The notes below the pieces were generated by a model, which was given only the letters and a program-made list of their open reading frames with translations, did no database searches and was not told the origin of the DNA. From assembly GCF_000236585.1 (NCBI RefSeq), contig NC_017278.1, positions 186,001-250,000 on the forward strand: a stretch of DNA of 64,000 bases, written 5' to 3'. Position 1 is the first letter of the stretch. The number at the start of each line of letters is the position of its first letter. Below are positions 56,692 through 64,000 of the stretch, in pieces. The stretch comes from Thermus sp. CCB_US3_UF1 (lineage in GTDB: Bacteria > Deinococcota > Deinococci > Deinococcales > Thermaceae). The position numbers and the translations under genes are program-made.

Positions 56692-58766
56692 ACGAAGAAC
56701 AGGCTGCTGGGTTGGATGCGGCCCTGGGGGAAGCTTCCCACCCGGGCCCGCTCCTTCACCAGGCGGTCGGCCAGGTGCAAGGGGGCGGGCAGGCGGGGAA
56801 AGAGGAAGCCGCTGGGAGGGTACAGGCGGGTCAGGTGGTAGACTTGCCGCGCTACCTCCTCCAAGGGGGTTTCCCCTGCTTCCCGCACCACCTTGAGGGG
56901 CCTCGGCGTACCCCGGCCTTCCCGGTGCACGGTGAGGAGCAGGAAAGCATCCCCTTCCAGGGGGAGGAAGACCCCGTCCCCCAACCGGCCCCGCACGGGA
57001 TAGATCCGTCCACCCCCTGTCTTGCGCACGGAGATGAGGTCGTAGCTGATCTCCTCCTGGCGTAGCCCTTCCAGGGCCAGGCGGAACTCCCCTTGCGGGA
57101 TCCGCCCATCCCGGAGGAGGAGGACGTGGCGGGGAAAGCGGCCGTAAGCGTTGTGAAACCCCTTTAGGGTATTCGCCAGCAGGTCCCAGGCTACCCGTTC
57201 GGGGATGCGTTCCCCCACCTGGGCCTCCGGAAGGGCCCAGCCGAGGAAGCTTCCGTCCCCCGTGGTGGCGCAGGCGGCGCCGCCAAAGCGGAGGGTATCC
57301 CGGCCCCCGGCATCAAACCCCACGGCCAGCTCGGCGGCATACCTCCCTTCCAGGGCCACCACCGGCCAGCCCAGCTTGGCCAGGAGGCCCAGGAGGGCAT
57401 TGGCCATCCGGTGCCGATCCCCAGGGCCGAGGGGGGTGTTGAGGAGCTGGGTGGGTAGGCCTTCCTGCAGGGCTAGGGCCTTGAGGCGGTTCCGCCTTTC
57501 CGGGCTCAAGGGTGGGGTGAGGACCAGAAGGGCCTCGGCCCCTTGGGCCCGGATCCCCTCCAAGGCCTGGCGGAAGGCCAGTTCCCGCTCGGGTAGGGGT
57601 GTCTGCCCTATGAGAAACCTCATGGACACCCCGCTGGCCCGGGCTACCCCCTTTAGGGCCTCGAGGAGAAGAGGAGGCCATCCCTGGCCCCCGTCCAGGC
57701 GGAGAAGGGCCACCGTGGCCTCCCGGGCCCCCAGGGCCCCCACCCTAAGGGCGTCCGCGGGCTTGCCCACCCGCTTACCCCCATGGGCCCGCAGCTGGGC
57801 TTGCGGAAGGCGCCGGGCCTGGACCCGGAGAGGGCGGGCTTCGGGGAGGCCGAAAAGTCTCTGGGCCACCACCCGGGCCACCTGCTCGGCGTCCTTCCGG
57901 CGCGGCTCCGGTGGGATCTGCAGGGCCAGGGGTTCTTCCAGCTCCTCCAGGGTGAGGACGGGCACCAAGAGCCCGGTGAGGTGGGGGGTTTCCTTGGCCC
58001 TCCTGGGGTCCCGCACCCAGACCACCCGCCCCGGGGATCCCCCTTCCCAGTGCCCCTTTTGCTTGTGGTAGGCGAGGAGGCTGAGCCCGTTCTCCAGGAG
58101 GACCTCCTCCGGGGCCTCCTCCCCCAGGCGGACCACCTCCCACACCCCCCGGTAGCCTCCCCCGTAGGCGTTGCGGGCCCTGGCGGGAAGGGGATGCCCC
58201 TGGGCCAGCCACCCCTCGAGGTCCAGGGTGGCCTCGAGGCGGTGGACCAGGTCCACCTCCAGCAGCCATCGGCCCTCAGGGTCCACCATCAGGTCCAGCT
58301 CGGCTCCCCGTAGAAGCCGCCATCCGGGGCCTTCTCTTAGGGGTTTGAGGCCAAGGAGCCGCCGGCCCTCAACGCGGTAGCCTTTGGGGAAGGCCTGCTG
58401 CAGGCCAAGCTCCAGGCGCCGCCGGGCCAGGGCGTTCAGGGCCTCCCGGTCCCCAGGCCGGGCGGGGTCCAGGGGGCGCCGGCCCTGGGGCAGAAGGCGG
58501 TAGGCGTGGGACCCCCTACTCCCCGCCACTTGCCCCTCCAAGGCCAGCCCTTCCGGTAGCGACCAGGAAACCAGGCCTGTACCGAAGCGGGCCACCATGG
58601 GGCCCACCTGCCGGGCCAGGCGGCCCAGGAGGGCGTAGGTGGCCTCGGGTTCCGGGGGAGGGTCCAGCTGCACCTGAAGGAGCCAAGGGGAGGCTTCCTC
58701 CTCCTCCAAGGGGCGCAAGGGGAAGCGGTTCAGGAAAACTTCCACGGTCTGCACAGGGCCTATCAT
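56688..58766 (-). CDS. ago: Prokaryotic Argonaute (TtAgo-type DNA-guided DNA nuclease)
   Basis: 692 residues; TtAgo has 685. Opens TVEVFLNRFPLRPLEEEEASPWLLQVQLDPPP, close to the TtAgo N-terminus. Then LEAWLAQ-like GWLAQGHPLPARARNAYG and HLTGLLVPVLTLEELEE (PAZ/L2 region), and LQEGLPTQLLNTPL (MID). The PIWI tetrad is complete: VGFDAGG (D485), VGERIPE (E519), LLLRDGRIPQ (D553) and PLHLADRLVKE (D667), each about seven residues after its TtAgo equivalent. C-terminus LFFV as in TtAgo. The relative in T. thermophilus uses short DNA guides against plasmid DNA and helps separate replicated chromosomes. Start ATG 58766; coding upstream of it is shadow of cobB. Confidence 0.96.
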   Translation of the reverse strand: MIGPVQTVEVFLNRFPLRPLEEEEASPWLLQVQLDPPPEPEATYALLGRLARQVGPMVARFGTGLVSWSLPEGLALEGQVAGSRGSHAYRLLPQGRRPLDPARPGDREALNALARRRLELGLQQAFPKGYRVEGRRLLGLKPLREGPGWRLLRGAELDLMVDPEGRWLLEVDLVHRLEATLDLEGWLAQGHPLPARARNAYGGGYRGVWEVVRLGEEAPEEVLLENGLSLLAYHKQKGHWEGGSPGRVVWVRDPRRAKETPHLTGLLVPVLTLEELEEPLALQIPPEPRRKDAEQVARVVAQRLFGLPEARPLRVQARRLPQAQLRAHGGKRVGKPADALRVGALGAREATVALLRLDGGQGWPPLLLEALKGVARASGVSMRFLIGQTPLPERELAFRQALEGIRAQGAEALLVLTPPLSPERRNRLKALALQEGLPTQLLNTPLGPGDRHRMANALLGLLAKLGWPVVALEGRYAAELAVGFDAGGRDTLRFGGAACATTGDGSFLGWALPEAQVGERIPERVAWDLLANTLKGFHNAYGRFPRHVLLLRDGRIPQGEFRLALEGLRQEEISYDLISVRKTGGGRIYPVRGRLGDGVFLPLEGDAFLLLTVHREGRGTPRPLKVVREAGETPLEEVARQVYHLTRLYPPSGFLFPRLPAPLHLADRLVKERARVGSFPQGRIQPSSLFFV
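58761..58766 (+). promoter_or_regulatory. -10 element of cobB, overlapping the Argonaute start codon
   Basis: TATCAT ends six bases before the cobB GTG (58773), giving a leaderless cobB mRNA. Its last three bases are the complement of the Argonaute ATG. No strong -35 is visible. Confidence 0.4.
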
Positions 58767-58772
58767 AAAGGC

Positions 58773-60092
58773 GTGCAGCTTCCCAGGCTCCTCCTCGCGG
58801 CCCCCCATTCCGGGGCGGGGAAGACCACCTTGGCCCTGGCCCTCCTCCAGGCCCTCCGGGAGCGGGGCCTGGCCGTCCAGCCCTTCAAGGTGGGCCCGGA
58901 CTACATCGACCCCACCCACCTGGAGCTGGCCTCGGGCCGGCGCCCCTACAACCTGGACGGCTTCTTCCTGGACGGGGAGGGGCTCCTCTCCCTCTTCCGC
59001 CACGGGGCCAGGGGGGCGGACCTGGCCCTCATCGAGGGGGTCATGGGCCTCTTTGACGGCAAGGACCCCCAGGGCCGGGTGGGCTCCACCGCCCAGGTGG
59101 CGAGGCTCCTCCAGGCCCCCGTGGTCCTGGTGGTGGACGCGGGGGGGATGGCGGGCTCCATCGCCCCCCTGGTCCAGGGGTTTGCCCGCTTTGACCCCGG
59201 GGTGCGGGTGGTGGGGGTGCTGGCCAACCGGGTGGGCTCGGCGCGCCACGCGGAGATCCTGAGGGAGGCCCTGGCCCCCTTGGGCCTCCCCCTCCTGGGC
59301 TGGCTGCCCCTGGACCCTGGCCTGGAGCTTCCCGAGCGGCACCTGGGTTTGGTGCTGGCGGGGGAGGTGCGGCCTCCCCTGGAGGCCCTGAGGAAGGCCC
59401 TCCGGCTGGACCTGGAGGGGCTCTTGCGCCTGGCAGGGGAGGCCCCGCCCCTGCCCGAGGCCCCCCCCTTCCTCCCCGAAAGGCACCCCCCCAGGGCCCG
59501 GGTGGCCTACGCCTGGGACCGGGCTTTCCGCTTCTACTACCCCGAGGCCCTGGAGCTCCTGGAGGCCCTGGGGGCCGAGCTCATCCCCTTTAGCCCCCTG
59601 GCCGATGGGGCCTTGCCCCAGGCCGAGGCCCTCCTCCTGGGGGGTGGCTACCCCGAGCTCTTCGCCCGGGAGCTCTCGGAGAACACCCCCATGAGGGAGG
59701 CCATCCGCCGCTTCAGGGGGCCCGTGGTGGCCGAGTGCGGGGGGTACATGTACCTCTCCCGGGGGCTTTGGGTGGGGGAGGCCTTCTTCCCCATGGTGGG
59801 CCTGGTGCCCGGGGAGGCGCGGATGGGGGAGAGGCCGGTCCTGGGCTACCGGGAGGTGGAGGCCCTCCGGGATAGCCCCCTGGCCCAAAGGGGGGAGGCC
59901 TTCAAGGGGCACGAGTTCCACTACGCCCACCTCCCCCCTTCCCCGAGCCCCGCTTGGCGCCGGGTGGGAGGGGAGGAGGTGGAGGGGTACACGGACGGGA
60001 GGGTCCTGGCCAGCTTCGTCCACCTCTACCTGCCCGCCAGGCCCCAGGGGGCCCTACGCCTTCTCCTCAGTGCCCAGAACCCCCTAGGGTAG
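58773..60092 (+). CDS. cobB: Cobyrinate a,c-diamide synthase (CobB/CbiA)
   Basis: 439 residues, normal for CobB/CbiA. The N-terminal P-loop is LLLAAPHSGAGKTTLALALLQAL with VGPDYIDPTHLELASGRRPYNLDGFFLDG and LIEGVMGLFDG. The C-terminal glutamine amidotransferase domain has ELIPFSPLADGALPQAEALLLGGGYPELFA, the nucleophile Cys in VVAECGGYMYLSRGL, and GHEFHYAHL near the end. Amidates the a and c side chains of cobyrinate using glutamine and ATP. Starts at GTG 58773. Divergent from the Argonaute gene with only six bases between start codons, so the promoters must overlap coding sequence. Confidence 0.95.
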   Translation: MQLPRLLLAAPHSGAGKTTLALALLQALRERGLAVQPFKVGPDYIDPTHLELASGRRPYNLDGFFLDGEGLLSLFRHGARGADLALIEGVMGLFDGKDPQGRVGSTAQVARLLQAPVVLVVDAGGMAGSIAPLVQGFARFDPGVRVVGVLANRVGSARHAEILREALAPLGLPLLGWLPLDPGLELPERHLGLVLAGEVRPPLEALRKALRLDLEGLLRLAGEAPPLPEAPPFLPERHPPRARVAYAWDRAFRFYYPEALELLEALGAELIPFSPLADGALPQAEALLLGGGYPELFARELSENTPMREAIRRFRGPVVAECGGYMYLSRGLWVGEAFFPMVGLVPGEARMGERPVLGYREVEALRDSPLAQRGEAFKGHEFHYAHLPPSPSPAWRRVGGEEVEGYTDGRVLASFVHLYLPARPQGALRLLLSAQNPLG

Positions 60093-60308
60093 AGGTTTGG
60101 GGAGGGTTCTCTGGCCGCGGTTTTCCCTCGGGGAGGCCTCTTTCACCTCACCCTGGCCGAGTTGGCCGAAGAGGTGGGGGAGCTGGATGAGCCTACCCCC
60201 ATGGGAGTCGCTTTTATGGGAAGGTGTGCTCCGAAGGGGGTTTTTATCCTTTTTCTTGATGGATTTGTGGTATCCGCGGGCTTGGCTTTGATAAAGCACT
60301 ATCTTTAG
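60093..60308 (+). pseudogene. Unidentified coding remnant after cobB
   Basis: Directly after the cobB stop, in the same frame, 71 codons read with protein-like composition: GSLAAVFPRGGLFHLTLAELAEEVGELDEPTPMGVAFMG up to a TAG at 60306. There is no credible start codon at its beginning. The second half (FILFLDGFVVSAGLALIKHYL) is AT-richer. I read it as the degraded end of a lost gene; family unknown. Confidence 0.3.
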
Positions 60309-60329
60309 TAGCGGGAGGTGAAGCCTACC

Positions 60330-60358
60330 CCGGGTAGGAATAACCCTACCCGGCTTTT
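60330..60358 (+). terminator. Rho-independent terminator
   Basis: Perfect 9-bp stem CCGGGTAGG / CCTACCCGG with an AATAAC loop, followed by CTTTTGCC. Best intrinsic terminator in the window; it should end transcripts from cobB. Confidence 0.75.
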
Positions 60359-60789
60359 GCCTTGGGTGGACTTCAAGGAGATCCTGGGCGCAGGCCTCTA
60401 CAGCTACGAGGAGGGGGTCCGCCACCCCGGTTGGGAGCGGGAGTGGTCCAACCCCCTCAGGGAGACGGAGGAGGACGGCTTCCAGAGCTTCGCCCACAGG
60501 GAGAGGCGGCCCTTCCCCTTCCAGGCCTTCTGGGAGTTTCTGCAAGGCCTTCCCCCTATGTCCTCTGGGCCAAGGGGTTTGTGCGCCTCGCCCACCATCC
60601 CCCGGCTCTCCTCTTCCCAAGCGGAGGAGAGCCTGGCCCCTCGAGGCCCTAGAGGAGGTGGAAGCCCATCCAGAGGTTCCCTACCTGGACCTAGGCGGAG
60701 AGGAGGAGGCCACGGAAATCGTTTTCATCGGCCAGGGGATCCTGCGGCGGCAGGAGCTGGAACGGGCCCTGGCCGTTTGTCTGGGGTAG
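60357..60789 (+). pseudogene. CobW-like (COG0523) C-terminal fragment with two frameshifts
   Basis: Three frames join into one CobW C-terminal domain: LPWVDFKEILGAGLYSYEEG to SFAHRERRPFPFQAFWEFLQGLPP (frame of 60357), then YVLWAKGFVRLAHHPPALLF (shift near 60555), then LEALEEVEAHPEVPYLDLGG to EIVFIGQGILRRQELERALAVCLG (shift near 60640), stop at 60789. RPFxxxxFWEFL, RAKGF-like WAKGF and VFIGQ are CobW-domain hallmarks. The GTPase half is missing. CobW proteins are metallochaperones linked to cobalamin synthesis, matching the cobB neighbour. Clearly non-functional. Confidence 0.75.
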
Positions 60790-61013
60790 AGGACCAACCC
60801 GCGGACCTCCGGTCCCGCCCACGCTCCTCTGGGCGTTGGGGTGCTTGTCCCTGCAGGATGTCCATGGGGTCCTCGAGGCGCCCTCCCGCCGTAGCCCTGG
60901 ATTGGGCATGTTCTTGCCCCCACGGGGCAAGGCTTTGGGGAAAGGGGAACCCCCCTCCCAGAGGCAGGCACCGTGCCCTGGCGGAAGGGCCTGGGAGGGG
61001 TATCCTATGGGGG
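60790..61013. other. Intergenic/decayed region, nothing recognised
   Basis: No ORF with plausible composition and no clear promoter or terminator. It lies between two pseudogenes and is probably decayed sequence. Confidence 0.4.
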
Positions 61014-61314
61014 ATCACCACGGAGGAACGCCTCCTCAAGCTGGAAGGGATTGTGGAGGCGGTGGTGCGCCTTCTCCCCGAACGGAAGCCTGGAAGGCAG
61101 GCTGGAGGCTTTCCGGCAGGAGCTCAGGGGGGAGATCTAGGCCCTGAGGGGAGAGACCAGGCAGAGGGTAACCGTCCTGCGGCAGGAGATGGAAAGGGGT
61201 ATCGCCGCTTTGTGGCAGGAGGTTAAGGCTGAAATCAACACCCCCTTCAACCGCCTCATGCTGGTCTTCACCGGCCTAGGGGTGGTCCTGCCCCTCCTAA
61301 CCCTGCTGCGCTGA
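61014..61314 (+). pseudogene. Coiled-coil, tail-anchored small protein gene with frameshift and stop
   Basis: TTEERLLKLEGIVEAVVRLLPE is read from 61014; a +1 shift near 61080 continues NGSLEGRLEAFRQELRGEI, then an in-frame TAG (61137-61139), then ALRGETRQRVTVLRQEMERGIAALWQEVKAEINTPFN and a hydrophobic tail RLMLVFTGLGVVLPLLTLLR. This is the pattern of small Thermus coiled-coil proteins with a C-terminal membrane anchor. No start codon remains in frame. Function of intact relatives unknown. Confidence 0.65.
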
Positions 61315-61449
61315 AGGGCATGGTTTCCCCCAAGGGCTTAGGCCCTAGGGCTGACCGGGAGCAGAAGTATCAGGTGGCCTGCCCATCCCCGGCCTCCGGG
61401 AATGGCCCTGCGGGCCGAAATCTCCCGGCTTTCCCCCAGGTGGCTTGGG

Positions 61450-61480
61450 TTGCCTGGGGTTTGGTTTTGGAAAATACTTT
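61450..61480 (+). promoter_or_regulatory. Possible promoter of the Can1-like gene
   Basis: TACTTT (61475-61480) ends four bases before GTG 61485, in an AT-rich patch, suggesting a leaderless mRNA; TTGCCT (61450-61455) is a possible -35 with a long 19-bp spacer. Confidence 0.3.
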
Positions 61481-61484
61481 TGCT

Positions 61485-63431
61485 GTGCATTGGGCCTTGG
61501 TGTCTCTGGTGGGCAATGACCCTGCCCCCGGGGCCATGGGGGCTAGGGTCTTCCTCAGGCGCTTTGCTGCTTCCACCCCTGCGCCCCGTGTCTTTTTGGT
61601 GAGGGACCACTCGCCCGAGGAACCCCTACGGCGGCCCCGCCTCGAGGCCCTCCAGGGATGGCTGCACGGCCTTGGCTTCAGGGTGGAGTGGGTGGACTTG
61701 GGCTTTGTGGAAGGCCACCAGGAGCCCCTGGTTCTCAACCTAACCGGGGGGGACAAGGCCACCTTCTTCCGCCTTTACCGCCTGGCCTCGGCCCGGGGAT
61801 GGCCAGGCTTTCTCATCGAAGCCCACGGCGCCCAGCCGGTCTTGGTGGAGCTTTCGGGGTGGGTGGGACCTCTTCCCAAGGAGGAAGGCCTCTCCCTCGA
61901 GGACTACCTCGCCCTCTACGCCCGCCCGGCGGGCGCCAAACCCCGAGGGGAGCCTGGCCGGGTCCCTCCCGCCTTGGCCGGGGTTTCCTGGACTCTCCTG
62001 GACCTCGAGGGAGAGGAGGTGCTCTATGGGGTGGAAGCAGGACGCCCTCTGGTTTTCCTGCCTCGCCCCCACCCGGCCTTTAAGGACCAGGTCAACCGCC
62101 TAAGGGAAAAAGCCAAGCGCCTGGGCGGGCAGCAAGCCCTAGGCGTGGCCCTCCTGCCCATGGACAAGGTCCTGGGCCAGCACGAGAACAACCGCGAGTG
62201 GGTTCTGGCCCACTACCAGACCTACGCCCGCGAGGCGGGGGTCTTAGCCCTTGATCCCCGGGAGGAGGGGGCCTTGGGGCGCGCCCTTTCCCTACCCTCT
62301 CCAAACCCGGGGGCCAAGGACCTGCCCTTCCGGCCCCCGGAGGCCGGTCCCGTTCTCCTGGGCCTTCTGAGCGAGCAGCCCATCCCTCTCCTGGCCTCTT
62401 TCCTGGTCCATCGGCCCAAGGAGGTGCTGCTGGTGTCCACGCAGGACCTGGAAAGGCGCCTGGGCCGGCTGGCCTCGGCCCAGGCAGCCTTTTCCCGTTT
62501 GGGGGCCCGGGTGCAGGTGCGGCAGGTATCGGGTCCATGGGCTTTGGACGAGGTGGAAGCCCTTTTCGCTCCGGTGCTTGGGGCGATCCAGGCCCGGGGG
62601 CTTTCCGGGGTAGCCAACCTGGCCGGGGGAACCAAGGCCATGGCCCTGGGCCTGCTCCGGGTCCTTCCCCCGGGCTTCCGGGTGGAGTACCTTCGGGGGA
62701 GCACCCTTGAGGGGCTCCCAGAGGGGGATCCCCTGCCCGTGCCCTGGGCCGAGGTGGGGCCGGAGGCGGTGTTGCACCTTTATGGCTACCAGTTGGAGAG
62801 GGACCCGAAGCTGGGGCAGATCCAGCCCCACCAGGAAGTGTTGGCCAGGGCGGAGGAGTTTTTGCGCCACGTGGAAGACCCCCAGCGTGCCAGGGCCTTC
62901 TTGGAGGCATGGGAGAAAAGTTTTGCCGCCGAGGCGGAGGGTTTCAGGCTACGCTGGAGGGACTTGCGGCCCAGCGCGGGGCTGGCCCTAGAGTACCTGG
63001 CCTTCTTCCACCTGCACCGCCTGCTTACCCCTAGGGGGGCCAGGGTGGAGCCAGGTGCCCACCTACGCCCCCTTTGGGCCCACCCTGGGCTGAACCCCAG
63101 GGAGGTGGACGGCTTGGTCTGGCACCGGGGGAGCCTGGCCTTTGTGGAGTGCAAGCCCGACCTCCGCTCGGCCCTCTCCAAACACCAGGAGGACGCCGCC
63201 CTCTTCGTGCTGCAGGAAAACTTCGGCGGGGTGTTTGGCCGTGGCCTCCTTCTGGTCCAGCGGGGAAGGTGGAAACCTCACGAGAAACCCCCGGCGGAGC
63301 TTCCCTGGGTCCTGCGCAACCCAAGGCTCCGTCTCCTCAGCCTCGAGGGCGGAACCCCATACCCCGGGGGCCGGGTCTACGCCTTCCCTGAGGAGCTAGA
63401 GGAAGCCCTCAGGGATTGGGGATGGCCCTAG
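61485..63431 (+). CDS. Can1-like two-CARF nuclease of type III CRISPR signalling
   Basis: 648 residues from GTG 61485; T. thermophilus Can1 is about 636. First CARF-like domain: MHWALVSLVGNDPAPGAMGARVFL with ligand-loop LVLNLTGGDKATFFRLYRLA (residue 85). Middle: a degenerate nuclease-like region. Second CARF: GPVLLGLLSEQPIPLLASFLVHRPKEVLLVST with GVANLAGGTKAMALGLLRVL (residue 378). C-terminal PD-(D/E)xK nuclease: LALEYLAFFHLHRLLTPRGARVEPGAHL, NPREVDGLVWHRGSLAFVECKPDLRSALSKH. Expected to bind cyclic tetra-adenylate made by a Cas10 and then nick supercoiled DNA. The in-frame region 61320-61484 reads as non-protein. Convergent with the cmr6 gene; the two stop codons share CTAG. Confidence 0.85.
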   Translation: MHWALVSLVGNDPAPGAMGARVFLRRFAASTPAPRVFLVRDHSPEEPLRRPRLEALQGWLHGLGFRVEWVDLGFVEGHQEPLVLNLTGGDKATFFRLYRLASARGWPGFLIEAHGAQPVLVELSGWVGPLPKEEGLSLEDYLALYARPAGAKPRGEPGRVPPALAGVSWTLLDLEGEEVLYGVEAGRPLVFLPRPHPAFKDQVNRLREKAKRLGGQQALGVALLPMDKVLGQHENNREWVLAHYQTYAREAGVLALDPREEGALGRALSLPSPNPGAKDLPFRPPEAGPVLLGLLSEQPIPLLASFLVHRPKEVLLVSTQDLERRLGRLASAQAAFSRLGARVQVRQVSGPWALDEVEALFAPVLGAIQARGLSGVANLAGGTKAMALGLLRVLPPGFRVEYLRGSTLEGLPEGDPLPVPWAEVGPEAVLHLYGYQLERDPKLGQIQPHQEVLARAEEFLRHVEDPQRARAFLEAWEKSFAAEAEGFRLRWRDLRPSAGLALEYLAFFHLHRLLTPRGARVEPGAHLRPLWAHPGLNPREVDGLVWHRGSLAFVECKPDLRSALSKHQEDAALFVLQENFGGVFGRGLLLVQRGRWKPHEKPPAELPWVLRNPRLRLLSLEGGTPYPGGRVYAFPEELEEALRDWGWP

Positions 63432-64000
63432 AGAACCCCCAGCTTTTGCAACACCTGCCTGAGGGTTTCGCTCCTTTTGGCCCACGCCTTGAGGTCCGCG
63501 GCGTTTTGTAGGAACTTCCTTTCCTCCATGGCCTCCTTGAGGCCTCGGAGCTCCTGGGGGCTGAGCCCCAGGATGGCCTGCGCCTCCCTTTCCAGGAAGG
63601 CCGGGAGATCCCGGTACTTGGTGGACCTGAGCTGGGTGCGAAGGGCCTCGTAGGCTGGGCTGGAGGCGGCCTGGGGGGGTGAGGGGGCGGATTCTCCCTC
63701 CAGGTCCATCCTCCCGTACCCCGAGGCCGTCTTGGCCCCTACCCCCTCCTCCCTGAGGGCCCAAGCCAGGATGCGCCAGGCGGCCTGGAGCCAGGGCCGG
63801 GCCTCCTCCCGGGGTACGCCCGGGGCCGGGGCCAGGGCCAGGAGGAAGGTGCCCTTGACGCTCAGGAAAGGGACGGGCACGGGGCTATCCCAGTCCGCTG
63901 GGGGGGCTCCCCCACCCCCGTAGTAGTCGGCGTGGTGGGGGTTCATGAGGTCGGGGTGGATCCTCCAGGTCTTGGGGTAGGGGAGGGCGTCAAAGAAGAC
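63428..64000 (-). CDS. cmr6: Type III-B CRISPR RAMP protein Cmr6, C-terminal part (cut by window end)
   Basis: The frame is open to base 64000; about 190 residues are visible: VFFDALPYPKTWRIHPDLMNPHHADYYGGGGAPPADWDSPVPVPFLSVKGTF, then GVGAKTASGYGRMDLEG. VFFDAxP, the NPHxxDYY loop, the DWxSPVPVPFLxV strand and the G-rich GVGAKTxxGYG loop are diagnostic of Cmr6. It caps the 3' end of the crRNA-bearing Cmr backbone. After the RAMP domain a charged C-terminal tail of about 80 residues (ALRTQLRSTKYRDLPAFLEREAQAIL) is longer than in many homologs. Other cmr genes should lie beyond the window. Confidence 0.92.
   Translation of the reverse strand, partial: VFFDALPYPKTWRIHPDLMNPHHADYYGGGGAPPADWDSPVPVPFLSVKGTFLLALAPAPGVPREEARPWLQAAWRILAWALREEGVGAKTASGYGRMDLEGESAPSPPQAASSPAYEALRTQLRSTKYRDLPAFLEREAQAILGLSPQELRGLKEAMEERKFLQNAADLKAWAKRSETLRQVLQKLGVL

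Noticed and set aside
58767-60023. N-terminal extension of the Argonaute frame up to 60023
   Set aside because: The extra 419 codons are the antisense of cobB; homology to TtAgo starts at the ATG at 58766.
60318-61226. Single 302-codon ORF covering the CobW-like fragment
   Set aside because: Only its first part is protein-like; further on, real coding signal moves to other frames, so it is a chance long frame over two pseudogenes.
60790-64000. CRISPR array near the Can1-like and cmr6 genes
   Set aside because: I looked for repeated 28-37 base units with similar spacing and for typical Thermus repeat cores; none is present in the window.
1-64000. tRNA or rRNA genes
   Set aside because: No stretch showed a tRNA T-loop/anticodon layout or rRNA conserved segments on reading; not an exhaustive computed search.

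Overview
The window looks like a Thermus genome. It has very high GC, strong G/C at third codon positions, many GTG starts, many leaderless or nearly leaderless promoters, ATGA/GTGA-coupled operons, and close relatives of well-known Thermus proteins: a TtAgo-type Argonaute, a Can1-like CARF nuclease and Cmr6. The mix of cobalamin, heme, Argonaute and type III CRISPR genes resembles the pTT27-type megaplasmid, but replicon assignment is inference.

Layout. 1-16.3 kb: a cut-off DUF4832 gene, then a co-directional run of exported DUF11-type surface proteins ending in a large beta-barrel-like protein and a giant surface protein split by an IS4-family element. 16.3-31.0 kb: a cluster I read as phosphorus scavenging. 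It holds a Ugp-like ABC importer with a calcineurin-like phosphoesterase (broken by a stop codon), a HEPN/MNT toxin-antitoxin pair, an Fbp/phosphonate-like ABC importer, two phytase-esterase-like exported proteins, a frameshifted lipoprotein and a large surface nuclease. Four of its promoters carry the same 11-bp direct repeat (YTGAC-N6-YTGAY) exactly 10 nt upstream of the -10 hexamer, the geometry of a PHO box. 31.1-38.6 kb: a DeoR-controlled sugar or polyol operon (regulator, BtpA-like TIM barrel, FGGY kinase, SDR dehydrogenase, ABC importer without ATPase, isomerase-like TIM barrel).

38.6-44.9 kb: heme/iron uptake (ABM monooxygenase, DUF3386-like protein, hmuTUV-like importer, two small ORFs, siderophore-type binding protein), cut by an IS256-family element with an 8-bp target duplication. 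45.1-52.6 kb: a promoter and cobalamin riboswitch ahead of a thioesterase, B12-independent methionine synthase MetE, class I ribonucleotide reductase NrdB/NrdA (NrdA carries an intein at its catalytic cysteine) and a BtuF-like protein. The logic is that B12-independent enzymes are made when B12 is scarce. 52.6-56.5 kb: a phospholipase A2-like lipoprotein, an MgtE fragment and an ExbB/ExbD/TonB-like set.

56.7-64 kb: an Argonaute gene divergent from cobB/cbiA with only 6 bp between the start codons, a decayed stretch (unknown fragment, frameshifted CobW-like gene, broken coiled-coil gene), then a Can1-like two-CARF nuclease convergent with the cut-off Cmr6 gene of a type III-B CRISPR system. 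I saw no tRNA or rRNA genes and no CRISPR array.
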